This document shows, piece after piece, positions 16,640-24,795 of a stretch of 39,061 nt of DNA. The translations under genes and the position numbers were made by a program. The DNA comes from Nostoc sp. UCD121 (lineage in GTDB: Bacteria; Cyanobacteriota; Cyanobacteriia; Cyanobacteriales; Nostocaceae): NCBI RefSeq assembly GCF_014222285.1, contig NZ_JACKZS010000054.1, forward strand, positions 1 to 39,061. The letters run 5' to 3'. How positions within the stretch are numbered: the first letter of the stretch is position 1; each line of letters starts with the position of its first letter. Below the pieces are notes generated by a model, which was not told where the DNA came from, did no database searches, and saw only the letters and a list, made by a program, of their open reading frames with translations.

Positions 16640-17623
16640 ATGAACGCTGCAAAAACTAGTGAAAAGTCCGATCGCAATTTAATGAACGACCCGCAGGCAA
16701 AGCGCGAGGTAGAAAGAGCGCAAGCCAACAGAGACGAACTGAAAGAGCGGATTGCCCAGGCGATTCGTCATGATGGGACGATTGAGCCGCTCAAAGGTTT
16801 GCACTTCAACCGCTCCTGTTCGCCCTCGGAATGCCTTCATAGTGTCTCTATCCCTGCCTTTTGTGCGATCGCTCAGGGCAGCAAAGAAGTTCTTCTGGGC
16901 AGCGATCGCTATCAGTACGACCCGATGCATTATCTGCTTGCTACGGTTGAACTGCCGATTATCAGCCAAATTCTGGAAGCGTCCAAGGCGCAACCGTACC
17001 TTAGTCTTCGCCTCGATCTTGACCCTACCCTTGTTGGCTCAGTGATGGTCGAGGCAGGGTATCCCTCATCGCGCAGCCGTGCTGATGTGAAAGCGATTGA
17101 TGTAAGTCCATTGAATGCAAATCTGTTGGACACTGTGGTGCGGCTCGTCAGGCTTTTAGATTCCCCTGCTGAAGCTCATGTTCTTGCACCATTGATTAAG
17201 CGGGAAATCATTTATCGACTCCTGATGGGAGAGCAAGGTAATCGGCTCCGTCATATTGCAGTTCTGGGTGGCTACACCTACCACATCGCCAGAGCCGTCG
17301 AGCGACTTCGTAAAGACTTTAACGAGCCGATCAAGATTGAAAGCATCGCACGAGAGCTGGGAATGAGTGTATCGGGCTTCCACCATCACTTCAAGTCTGT
17401 CACTGCCATGAGTCCCTTGCAGTACCAAAAGCAACTGCGGCTCCAGGAGGCTCGCCGTCTGATGCTGGGGGAAAAGCTTGATGCTACCAGTGCTGCCTAC
17501 CGCGTGGGTTATGACGATGCCTCGCATTTTAACCGGGAGTACAAGCGGCTTTTTGGTGCGCCACCGATGCGCGATGTGGAGCGGCTGCGAGAAGCTGCTA
17601 GGGAGACTGCTAGTTCAATCTGA
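16640..17623 (+). CDS. AraC-family regulator with YqhC-type N-terminal domain
   Basis: The protein is about 327 residues from the ATG at 16640. A TTG at 16613 and an ATG at 16682 are alternatives. The N-terminal half fits the AraC_N family (as in E. coli YqhC): LKGLHFNRSC, PAFCAIAQGSKEV, YQYDPMHYLLATVELP, YLSLRLDLDP. The C-terminal 100 residues are two helix-turn-helix units: ESIARELGMSVSGFHHHFK and TSAAYRVGYDDASHFNREYK. YqhC activates aldehyde reductase genes in response to reactive aldehydes. Here the regulator is divergent from a cupin, SDR, alcohol dehydrogenase and aldo/keto reductase chain, so a similar circuit is likely but inferred. It carries HIP1 sites, so it has been in cyanobacteria for some time. 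Confidence 0.93.
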   Translation: MNAAKTSEKSDRNLMNDPQAKREVERAQANRDELKERIAQAIRHDGTIEPLKGLHFNRSCSPSECLHSVSIPAFCAIAQGSKEVLLGSDRYQYDPMHYLLATVELPIISQILEASKAQPYLSLRLDLDPTLVGSVMVEAGYPSSRSRADVKAIDVSPLNANLLDTVVRLVRLLDSPAEAHVLAPLIKREIIYRLLMGEQGNRLRHIAVLGGYTYHIARAVERLRKDFNEPIKIESIARELGMSVSGFHHHFKSVTAMSPLQYQKQLRLQEARRLMLGEKLDATSAAYRVGYDDASHFNREYKRLFGAPPMRDVERLREAARETASSI

Positions 17624-18094
17624 TCTCCTGTTCTGGTCGCGGCATCTTGGTAAGACTGCCTGTACTCTAGAATTGCCTGCTAATAAGCTGTTACGCAAAT
17701 AAGATTGCACATCAACTGGTGAGGTTGTCCTTTGTCCTTGGTAAACACAAATGACAAATGACTAATGACGGTCTACACGGAAAATATTGAAATATGTAGG
17801 CGCGTTAGCTTATCTGACAACACAATTGCTGAATTCTGTCAAAATTCGGCAATTTCAGCCTTTCAATTACTTGGAATATAGGTTTTTACTAGGGATGCAC
17901 AGATTTACGCCCCTATTGGAGTATTTGTATTAATTGCTTCATAAATCTTCCTACAAATATGGAACAATATCATACTTCTCTATTTACGTCTTATATCTAA
18001 AGATAGAAGATTAAGGTTAAAATTTGGGAAACCTAAGAGGGATTACTCCCAAGAGATTTCCTGCCTACTTATCGCAGAAAGCAACTGAGGTCAG
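17624..18094. other. 471-base intergenic region with a hairpin
   Basis: No gene was recognised. An imperfect hairpin (AATTGCTGAATT at 17824-17835 with AATTCGGCAATT at 17843-17854, loop of 7) lies in the middle. It has no U-tract, so it is not a standard terminator. The rest is AT-rich and probably holds the promoter of the TPR gene. Confidence 0.45.
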
Positions 18095-19117
18095 ATGAAG
18101 CAACCTTTAAATCAAGTCAAAGAGTGGGAACAACGTCGTGATGAAGCAAACCGCTACTACCAGCGCGGTAAATTTCAAGAATCTCTCGATCTTGCAACCA
18201 AAAATTTACACTTGGCTAGAGCAATTCGAGATCGAGCCAGAGAAGGTCACACATTAAACGATATCGGTTTAGCTCACCTCAGTTGCTGGCAACCTCAAAG
18301 AGCATTAGAGCGCTTTAATCAGGCGCTTTCGGTTGCTATTGAAATTGGCAACCCACCAGCAGAAGCAACTGCACTTAGCAATCTGGGTTCTACCTACAGC
18401 CGTCTTGGACGCTTTTCGCAAGCTTTAGAATATTTTGACAAAGCACTGCCAATATTTAGGCGATCGCAAGATACTCAAAGTGAAGTTTCTACTCTTAATG
18501 ATGTCGCGCTAATTTATACCCGCTTAGGAGAACCGAAACGGGCACTGTTGCTACAACACCAAATTTTGAGGATGCGGCGATTGTTAGGTGACTTTTCTGG
18601 TGAGGCAACAACGCTCAATGGCATTGGGTTTGCTTACAATGTCTTAGGCAAGTTTGAGCAAGCGCTAGAATTTTTTGAAGCAGCACTTCCAATTCAACGA
18701 GCCGTCAAGAATGTGCTTGGTGAAGCAACCACTTTAAATAATATTGCCTCAATCTATAGTGATTTAGGAAAACCGAAACAAGCGCTATTACTCTACTATC
18801 AAGTTCTTTTGACACGTCGGGCAATCAGCGATCGCTCTGGCGAAGCAACAACCCTTCACAACATTGGTTTTACCTATAGCACCCTGGCACAGCATCGCCA
18901 AGCAATGAAGTTCTACAAGCAAGCCATTGTGATTTATCAACAACTGGGCGATAATCTCGGAGAAATTTCAACTTTGCTGAATATGGGAACCCTTTACGCC
19001 ACAACGAAACGTAAAAAAATGGCGCGATCGTGCTACCAAAACGCTCAAGATTTAGCAGAGCAAATCGAACACCAGCCACTCTTGGAAAAAGTACAGCAGT
19101 TTATAGATTCTCTGTAG
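18095..19117 (+). CDS. Tetratricopeptide repeat protein
   Basis: The 340-residue protein is almost entirely made of 40-residue TPR units of the kinesin-light-chain type, with recurring GEATTLNNIG and LGKxxQALxxY. About seven units are visible from residue 20 to 335. No signal peptide, membrane segment or catalytic domain was seen, so it is a cytosolic scaffold that binds proteins or peptides. Alternate repeats resemble each other more than their neighbours: GEPKRALLL and GKPKQALLL recur 80 residues (240 bases) apart at 18522 and 18762, which indicates duplication of a two-unit block. It appears monocistronic. The partner is unknown. Confidence 0.88.
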   Translation: MKQPLNQVKEWEQRRDEANRYYQRGKFQESLDLATKNLHLARAIRDRAREGHTLNDIGLAHLSCWQPQRALERFNQALSVAIEIGNPPAEATALSNLGSTYSRLGRFSQALEYFDKALPIFRRSQDTQSEVSTLNDVALIYTRLGEPKRALLLQHQILRMRRLLGDFSGEATTLNGIGFAYNVLGKFEQALEFFEAALPIQRAVKNVLGEATTLNNIASIYSDLGKPKQALLLYYQVLLTRRAISDRSGEATTLHNIGFTYSTLAQHRQAMKFYKQAIVIYQQLGDNLGEISTLLNMGTLYATTKRKKMARSCYQNAQDLAEQIEHQPLLEKVQQFIDSL

Positions 19118-19488
19118 CTTGATAGTCAGGGGCAGGGGGCAGGGAGCAGGGAGAGGGAGAAAGTGGGTAAGGTAAAAGGTACAAACCTAGCCCCATATAG
19201 TGTGAAAGCATCCCTCCTCATTTTCTAGCAAGGTTTGTTCGCGCAGACTCTCGTGGATAAGCCCCACCCCAAATGGCGTGATTTTTCTCCCCTGCTCCCT
19301 GCCCCCTTGCCCCCTGCTGATTAATGCCGCAAGTTCAAATTCCCGACTTCTTAAAGAAGTTGGGAATTTTTTGTTCGAATTAAAGCTCAAAAAGTTCGCA
19401 AGTTCGTTACCGCCGACCATATACTAATCAACAGGTTACGATCAATTAAGAAGTAATAATTTTTGATGGCACCGCCAGGAGTCTTTTT
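19118..19488. repeat. Repeat-rich intergenic region (GGGGCAG/CCCCTGC tracts)
   Basis: A GGGGCAGGGGGCAGGGAGCA-type tract occurs at 19130-19158 and its inverted counterpart, CCCCTGCTCCCTGCCCCC, near 19290-19318. The two could pair over the 130 bases between them. No gene was seen. A terminator-like hairpin follows at 19337-19372. Confidence 0.6.
19337..19372 (+). terminator. Terminator-like hairpin
   Basis: A near-perfect palindrome, AAATTCCCGACTTCTT (19337-19352) with AAGAAGTTGGGAATTT (19354-19369) and one G-U pair, runs into TTTTTT. It could end transcription of the TPR gene, although it is also a widespread repeat type in cyanobacteria. Confidence 0.65.
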
Positions 19489-19707
19489 ATGTTCATTAGT
19501 GAATTGTCACCTATATTCAGAGAATTTATCCAGCATCCAGCCTCATTTGTAGGTGGGTTATTCTCTGGTGTGCTTCGACTCAATCTTGCAGATGATCCTG
19601 TTAAAAGCTGGCTGGCTCAACAGGGCGGCTCAAATAGCTATACCAGCAGCACAACAGAAGCACATAATGGCAAAGCGAGTGGGCCTCAACAGATTTCGAT
19701 TGACTAA
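19489..19707 (+). CDS. Conserved small cyanobacterial protein, unknown function
   Basis: The 72-residue protein has a conserved-looking core, PASFVGGLFSGVLRLNLADDPVKSWLAQQ, followed by a Ser/Thr-rich low-complexity tail. I recall this core from short proteins in other cyanobacteria but know no function. The central Gly/Val-rich segment is only moderately hydrophobic and may be an amphipathic helix. AGGAG (19479-19483) lies 5 bases before the ATG at 19489, supporting translation. It is a stand-alone gene between a terminator-like hairpin and repeats. Confidence 0.7.
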   Translation: MFISELSPIFREFIQHPASFVGGLFSGVLRLNLADDPVKSWLAQQGGSNSYTSSTTEAHNGKASGPQQISID

Positions 19708-19885
19708 ATTTTTGAGTAATCGCAAATCCGGTTAATTATTATTGGCAATAGGGAATTGGGAACAGGGATATAGTGATAGAAACTTTAGTTATGGGTCAAA
19801 ATCCCATTTGAAAAAAAGATGTTTTTCGAGACGCGTAGCGCTCTTAAATCGGTGTCCTTGTTACAATCCCACGCTTGAAACCCGT

Positions 19886-19929
19886 GGGTTTCCCAATTCC
19901 CAATTCCCAATTCCCAATTCCAATTCCCA
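19886..19929. repeat. CCCAATT heptamer tandem repeat
   Basis: About five tandem CCCAATT units lie just upstream of the aminotransferase start at 19936. They are of the short tandemly repeated type typical of Nostoc and Anabaena. The array leaves only a few bases for a ribosome site. Confidence 0.85.
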
Positions 19930-19935
19930 GTAAAT

Positions 19936-21102
19936 ATGGAATCCCTAATCTCTCGTATGCAGGGTGTACAGTCGCCAATTATTCCTGTGGTTGGGGAACT
20001 GATTAGAAACTCTCCAGGAACAATCTCTCTAGGACAGGGTGTTGTTCATTACAATCCACCACCGGAAACTATTGAATTTTTACCCAAATTTTTCGCCGAA
20101 TCAGCTAACAATTTATACAAATCAGTTGAGGGAATTCCCCCATTACTTACAGCGCTTGCTGGCAAATTGCAAGCCTTCAATGGTATTGAAATCAATGGGG
20201 AAAACTGCATCGTCGTGACAGCAGGGAGCAATATGGGATTTATGAATGCCATTCTTGCTATTACTAACCCAGGCGATGAAATTATTTTGAATACGCCTTA
20301 CTATTTCAACCATGAAATGGCGATCGCAATTGCTGGTTGTCGTCCGGTGTTAGTGGCGACAGATGAAAATTACCAACTGCGTCCAAATGCGATCGCTCAA
20401 GCAATTACTCCCAAAACACGGGCTATAGTCACAATTTCACCAAATAATCCCACTGGAGTCGTCTATTTAGAAGCAGCATTGCACCAAGTAAATCAAATTT
20501 GTGACACTCACGGCATTTACCACATCAGCGATGAAGCTTATGAATACTTTACCTATAACGGCGTAAAACACGTTTCTCCTGGTGCATTTGGGAGTAGCAA
20601 GTACACTATTTCTCTATTTAGCCTTTCCAAAGCATACGGTTTTGCTAGTTGGCGCATTGGCTATATGGTGATTCCTAAACACTTATTTGTCGCTATCAAA
20701 AAAGTCCAGGATACAATTTTGATTTGTCCGCCAGTCATTTCTCAATATGCAGCGTTAGGGGCATTGCAAGCAAAAGAGGAGTATTTGCAGAGTAATATAG
20801 GTGCAATTTCTCAAGTGCGGCAATTAGTACTCGACTCCCTTAACCGCTTACAAGGTTTATGTAGCATCACGCCTGCTAATGGCGCTTTCTATTTTTTCCT
20901 CAAAGTTAATACTCAAATGGATGCTTTTGAGTTAGTTAAAAGACTAATCCAAGAACATAAAGTAGCAGTCATTCCAGGTACAACTTTTGGTATGGATGAC
21001 GGATGTTACCTGCGTGTTGCTTACGGTGCGCTGCAAAAAGAGACAGCCAAAGAAGGTATAGAAAGATTAGTACAAGGTTTGGAAACTATAGTTAGAAATT
21101 AG
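19936..21102 (+). CDS. PLP-dependent aminotransferase, class I/II
   Basis: The 388-residue protein is a fold-type I aminotransferase. It has a TAGSNMGF phosphate-binding stretch, the NNPTG motif, the cofactor-contacting Asp in ISDEAYE, the Schiff-base Lys in SLSKAYGFASWRIGY, and a C-terminal LRVAYG with the substrate-carboxylate Arg. It transfers amino groups between an amino acid and a 2-oxo acid in the cytosol. The closest general types are aspartate/aromatic aminotransferases, but the amino donor cannot be read. Tandem repeats lie directly upstream and a CTGCCT repeat tract lies between it and the YjbQ gene. Confidence 0.93.
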   Translation: MESLISRMQGVQSPIIPVVGELIRNSPGTISLGQGVVHYNPPPETIEFLPKFFAESANNLYKSVEGIPPLLTALAGKLQAFNGIEINGENCIVVTAGSNMGFMNAILAITNPGDEIILNTPYYFNHEMAIAIAGCRPVLVATDENYQLRPNAIAQAITPKTRAIVTISPNNPTGVVYLEAALHQVNQICDTHGIYHISDEAYEYFTYNGVKHVSPGAFGSSKYTISLFSLSKAYGFASWRIGYMVIPKHLFVAIKKVQDTILICPPVISQYAALGALQAKEEYLQSNIGAISQVRQLVLDSLNRLQGLCSITPANGAFYFFLKVNTQMDAFELVKRLIQEHKVAVIPGTTFGMDDGCYLRVAYGALQKETAKEGIERLVQGLETIVRN

Positions 21103-21113
21103 AGGTCATTCAT

Positions 21114-21158
21114 TCTGCCTTCTGCCTCCTGCCTTCTGCCTCCTGCCTCCTGCCTCCC
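21114..21158. repeat. CTGCCT(TC/CC) tandem repeat
   Basis: About six 7-base units (TCTGCCT, CCTGCCT) lie between the aminotransferase and the YjbQ gene. They are non-coding. Confidence 0.8.
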
Positions 21159-21186
21159 CGACAATCCTAAATATAAAATTGAACAG

Positions 21187-21624
21187 ATGGCGATTATTAA
21201 TAAGCTTATTGAAATTGAAACTGAGCCAAAAATTAATATTTATAATATCACACCACAAATTCAAGACTTTCTTGCTTCAACATCAATTAAAAATGGACAA
21301 GTTTTAGTATTTTCTCGACATACAACAACAGCTTTAGCTATCAACGAGAATGAAGTCAGACTGTTAGAAGATATAAAAACATTCTTGCAAAAATTAGCAC
21401 CCGAGTCGGACAGTTACTTGCATAATGACTTGCATTTAAGAGATGTCCCAGAAGATGAGCCGATTAATGCTCACTCTCACTTAATGGCAATGATGCTGAC
21501 TACTAGTGAGATAATTCCCATTGTGGATGGTAAATTAGCTTTGGGAACCTGGCAATCTGTGTTGTTTTTTGAGTTGGATGGGCCGCGCAAAAGAACGGTA
21601 TTTGTCCAAATTTCTGGCGAATAA
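21187..21624 (+). CDS. YjbQ / UPF0047 family protein
   Basis: The 145-residue protein matches the YjbQ family: FSRHTTTALAINENE, SYLHNDLHLRD, NAHSHLMAMMLTTS and GTWQSVLFFELDGPR. The family has conserved His and Glu residues in a trimeric cupin-like barrel. Some members have thiamine-phosphate synthase activity in vitro, so the name is provisional. All expected conserved residues are visible. It lies 84 bases after the aminotransferase on the same strand and may be co-transcribed. Confidence 0.92.
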   Translation: MAIINKLIEIETEPKINIYNITPQIQDFLASTSIKNGQVLVFSRHTTTALAINENEVRLLEDIKTFLQKLAPESDSYLHNDLHLRDVPEDEPINAHSHLMAMMLTTSEIIPIVDGKLALGTWQSVLFFELDGPRKRTVFVQISGE

Positions 21625-21807
21625 TGCAACTTCACATCTACGATCCTTTCAGAACAACCCAAATCTGAGAGAATTACGAACACGACTAACAAGTGCATCA
21701 GTTGAATTTACTTACAGCAATTAAAAATCTGAAAGAATGTTTCTAAGCATAACCTTCCTTTCCACAAACCAGAACTTTCGTTGTGTCAAAGGCAGAGGCA
21801 ATTAGTG

Positions 21808-22863
21808 ATGAAAAATAACGATAACTTTGTATTACGTAATACTTGGTACTATGCTCTGCCTAGTAATCAGATAAAGCCAGGTATGATGATCAGCCGCATT
21901 TTCTTGGGTGAACCTGTGCTGTTAGTCCGAGATCAAAATGGTAAAGTCTCGGCTATGAGAGATATTTGTCCTCATCGTGCCGTGCCTTTGAGTTGTGGTA
22001 GATTCGATGGACAGGAAGTGGAATGCTGCTATCACGGTTGGCGCTTTAACCCGGCTGGACGCTGTACTGCAATTCCATCTCTTGTTCAAGAGCAGCAGAT
22101 GGATTTAAGCCGCTTTGATGTACAATCCTACGAAGTTCGGGAAGCCCAAGGGAATATTTGGATATATATGGCTGATCACGATAAATCTCAGCCTGCGGCT
22201 TCTGAGATGGAGATTCCGGTGATTCCAGGGTTTGAGGAGCAATCGCCCCAATTTATAGAGGTGATGAAATTCCCCTGTTTTGTGGATCATGCAGTAGTAG
22301 GTCTGATGGACCCTGCTCATTCCCCCTATGTTCATCGTGCTTGGTGGTGGCGAAGTGGGCAACTGCATGAGGAAGTCAAGCAATTTGATGCTTCACCCTA
22401 CGGCTTTACTATGCGACGACACCGATTACCAGCGAATGGAGGTCGATTATACTTGCTGATTGGTGGTGGTGTGCCGGAAACGGAGATTTCTTTTCGTTTA
22501 CCTAGCGTCAGAATAGAAGAAACCACAATTGGCAAGCATAGAGTTGTTAATTTAACGGCAGTTACCCCCATTTCAGACACAGAAACTGAGGTAACTTTTG
22601 TTCTTTACTCGACACTTCCCTGGGTGGGATTTTTCAAGCCACTGCTGCATGTATTGGCACAAACCTTCTTAGGTCAAGACCGAACGGTTGTGGAAAAGCA
22701 ACAGATTGGCCTTAAATATAATCCTGTTCTGCGACTGATTAAGGATTCAGATATGCAGGCGCAGTGGTATTACCAGTTAAAACGGGAGTATGCTCGGTCT
22801 GTCGCTGAAGGACGAGAATTTGTGAACCCTGTTAAGGATCAAGTGCTTCGCTGGCGTGCTTAA
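21808..22863 (+). CDS. Rieske non-heme iron oxygenase
   Basis: The protein is about 351 residues from the ATG at 21808, preceded by AGAGG; a TTG at 21781 is in frame but adds nothing conserved. The N-terminal Rieske [2Fe-2S] domain has ligands Cys54, His56, Cys73 and His76 (CPHR and CCYHGW). The mononuclear iron site is in MDPAHSPYVH, with Asp and two His. The layout fits the PaO/vanillate-demethylase type of oxygenase: about 350 residues with no C-terminal membrane anchor. It should insert oxygen into or demethylate an aromatic or chlorophyll-like substrate, with electrons from a separate reductase not found nearby. Confidence 0.92.
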   Translation: MKNNDNFVLRNTWYYALPSNQIKPGMMISRIFLGEPVLLVRDQNGKVSAMRDICPHRAVPLSCGRFDGQEVECCYHGWRFNPAGRCTAIPSLVQEQQMDLSRFDVQSYEVREAQGNIWIYMADHDKSQPAASEMEIPVIPGFEEQSPQFIEVMKFPCFVDHAVVGLMDPAHSPYVHRAWWWRSGQLHEEVKQFDASPYGFTMRRHRLPANGGRLYLLIGGGVPETEISFRLPSVRIEETTIGKHRVVNLTAVTPISDTETEVTFVLYSTLPWVGFFKPLLHVLAQTFLGQDRTVVEKQQIGLKYNPVLRLIKDSDMQAQWYYQLKREYARSVAEGREFVNPVKDQVLRWRA

Positions 22864-23357
22864 ATTACTCCAAACTAAATTCTGCAAATTTTGGGCACTT
22901 TAGCTGATGATGATACCCTGACACCATTAATAGAACAATTCCAGTAATCAATAAAAGAGCCGCCAGAATCAATGATTCATTGATTTGACTTTGGTTTAAT
23001 TCAAATAGGACTTACGCAAATTATCTCTCAAACTCTGATTTCTCCGTGCCCTCCGTGCCTCTGTGGTTCGTTATCCCGTAACTCGTGCGTAAGTCCTATC
23101 AAAATGCAAAATTTCAAATTCTGTTAGGAAGAATAAAGAAAATTTTGAATCAATTTTGATTTACCGACTCGCCTGACTTTTCACTTATGTGAAAAAGTCC
23201 ACCAAAGACCTAACCCCCTAACCCCCTTCCCGACGCGGGAAGGGGAAAATTCAAAGTCTCTACTGAAAGGAGAGAGAAATAGAAGTGAGGTTTTCAAGAT
23301 GCCGTGAAAAGTCAGACAGGCTCCCACTGATTGTCTTTAATTTTTAATCTTTAATTT
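22864..23357. other. 494-base intergenic region with a MITE-like element and repeats
   Basis: No gene was seen. It contains the 95-base inverted-repeat element at 23005-23099 and a CCTAACCCCCTAACCCCC tract (23210-23227) with a CTTCCCGACGCGGGAAG hairpin (23227-23243). TTTTTAATC-type tandem repeats lie next to the kinase stop. Confidence 0.6.
23005..23099. mobile_element. MITE-like element with 14-bp perfect terminal inverted repeats
   Basis: The ends are ATAGGACTTACGCA (23005-23018) and TGCGTAAGTCCTAT (23086-23099), exact complements. The interior has a CTCCGTGCC direct repeat. It is too short to encode a transposase and is probably a non-autonomous element mobilised from elsewhere. Confidence 0.65.
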
Positions 23358-24764
23358 TTAATTCCTTAAAGGGGCTGACTTGGGCAAGCAAATAGTGAAA
23401 CAAGTTCTACCTGGCTGTGATTCAAATGAGAGCGTTCCATGATGACGATTTTCTACAATCCGGCGAACGGTTTCCAAGCCGAGTCCTGAACCACGCCCCA
23501 CTGATTTGGTGGTGAAGAAAGGTTCAAAAATGCGGGTTTTAATTTCAGGTGGAATTCCACTACCAGAATCAATGATGTCAATATGAGCAAAGCGATCGCA
23601 ATGGTGTGTTGTAATTTCCAGCAGTCCCTTACCATCCATCGCATCTATGGCGTTATCAATCAAGTTCGTCCACACCTGATTTAGTTCACTCCCATAAGCA
23701 AGAATTTTAGGAAGATGTTGCTCGTAATTGCGTTGTACTTGGATGCCGCACTTGAGTTTATGAACAAACAGTCGCAATGTATCTTCTAAACCTTGATGCA
23801 CATCGACTTCTTGCTGAACGCCTTGATCGAGGTAAGAGTATGACTTCATCGCTTGCACAAGTTCGGAGATCCTCTCGGCTCCTCGTAAACCATGTTTAAT
23901 CATTGACATGACTTCAAATGAGAGCGATAGCCAGTGCAATCCCATTTCTCGCAATTCAGTATCGTCGTTGCGCCAACGTTCCATCATCTTATCTAGGGTT
24001 TCGACCTCAACACCACCTTCTGCTAAAGGTTCGGCTAATTTCCATGCCTGTTTCACACCATAATCTTCTAACCATTCCAGCAAGACGTTTTCGCGATCGC
24101 TTAGTGTTACCGGATCTAGACGATTATTTAAAATCGCATCATAGCCTTGATCCCGGATTCTCAACCAGTCTTGAGTATGGGCTTCTTCAACATTGCGTTG
24201 CCCATAAACTAAGTTCATTCGTTGTAGTTCCAGGATGGCGGCTGGCATTTCCCCTAAAGTCCGAACGAGGGCTGAAGCTGGGTTGTTGAGTTCATGAGCT
24301 AAACCGGCGGAAAGTGTCCCTAAAGCGGCCATCTTTTCCCGCCCCCGAATGAAAGATTCTAATCCCCGCATCCGACGTTCCATAATGCGGAAGACCATCC
24401 GCTCAAAATTACGACATTCATGCAGCAGTTTACGGAAATCTTCTCCATTGAGTTGATAGAGGTGGCAATTTGTCAATGCCCGCATTGTGACAGGTGCAGG
24501 TTCATCTGTAAGTACTGGAATTTCACCAAAAAATGATGGCGCTTCGTTTTGCCCTATGGGAATTTCAACTCCTTCACTGCGGCGGGTGATGTTGATTTTA
24601 CCTTTGACTAAGATAAATAAGCGACATGCAGGGTCTCCCTCATAGGACAACACTTCTCCAGCAGAAAGTTCAACTGTTTGAGCGCGATCGCAAACCCACT
24701 CTAATTGCTCTTGAGAAAGCTGTTGAAACGGGTCTAAGTTGATCAATTCTTCAATACACAACAT
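23358..24764 (-). CDS. Soluble histidine kinase with cyclic-nucleotide-binding-like sensor domain
   Basis: The 468-residue protein starts with a cNMP-binding/Crp-type beta-roll (about residues 10-130: GEVLSYEGDPACRLFILVKGKI, SFFGEIPVLTDEPAPVTMRA). The glutamate and the Arg/Ser-like phosphate contacts are not a textbook match. An H-box AGLAHELNNP with His157 follows, then a dimerisation helix bundle. The complete ATPase has NLIDNAIDAM, DSGSGIP, FEPFFTTKSVG and GSGLGLETV. It has no membrane segment. It lies 31 bases after the receiver/reductase fusion, so it is almost certainly the cognate kinase of that protein. The ligand could be a cyclic nucleotide or another small molecule. Confidence 0.93.
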   Translation of the reverse strand: MLCIEELINLDPFQQLSQEQLEWVCDRAQTVELSAGEVLSYEGDPACRLFILVKGKINITRRSEGVEIPIGQNEAPSFFGEIPVLTDEPAPVTMRALTNCHLYQLNGEDFRKLLHECRNFERMVFRIMERRMRGLESFIRGREKMAALGTLSAGLAHELNNPASALVRTLGEMPAAILELQRMNLVYGQRNVEEAHTQDWLRIRDQGYDAILNNRLDPVTLSDRENVLLEWLEDYGVKQAWKLAEPLAEGGVEVETLDKMMERWRNDDTELREMGLHWLSLSFEVMSMIKHGLRGAERISELVQAMKSYSYLDQGVQQEVDVHQGLEDTLRLFVHKLKCGIQVQRNYEQHLPKILAYGSELNQVWTNLIDNAIDAMDGKGLLEITTHHCDRFAHIDIIDSGSGIPPEIKTRIFEPFFTTKSVGRGSGLGLETVRRIVENRHHGTLSFESQPGRTCFTICLPKSAPLRN

Positions 24765-24795
24765 GAATCAACCTCCTTAGTTTTTCCTGTTCCAG

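Noticed and set aside
17824..17854. Hairpin as terminator of the AraC gene
   Set aside because: There is no U-tract on either strand and it is 200 bases from the stop. Kept only as a structural note.
19886..19929. Possible CRISPR-like array
   Set aside because: Units are 7 bases in direct tandem with no spacers. It is a short tandem repeat.
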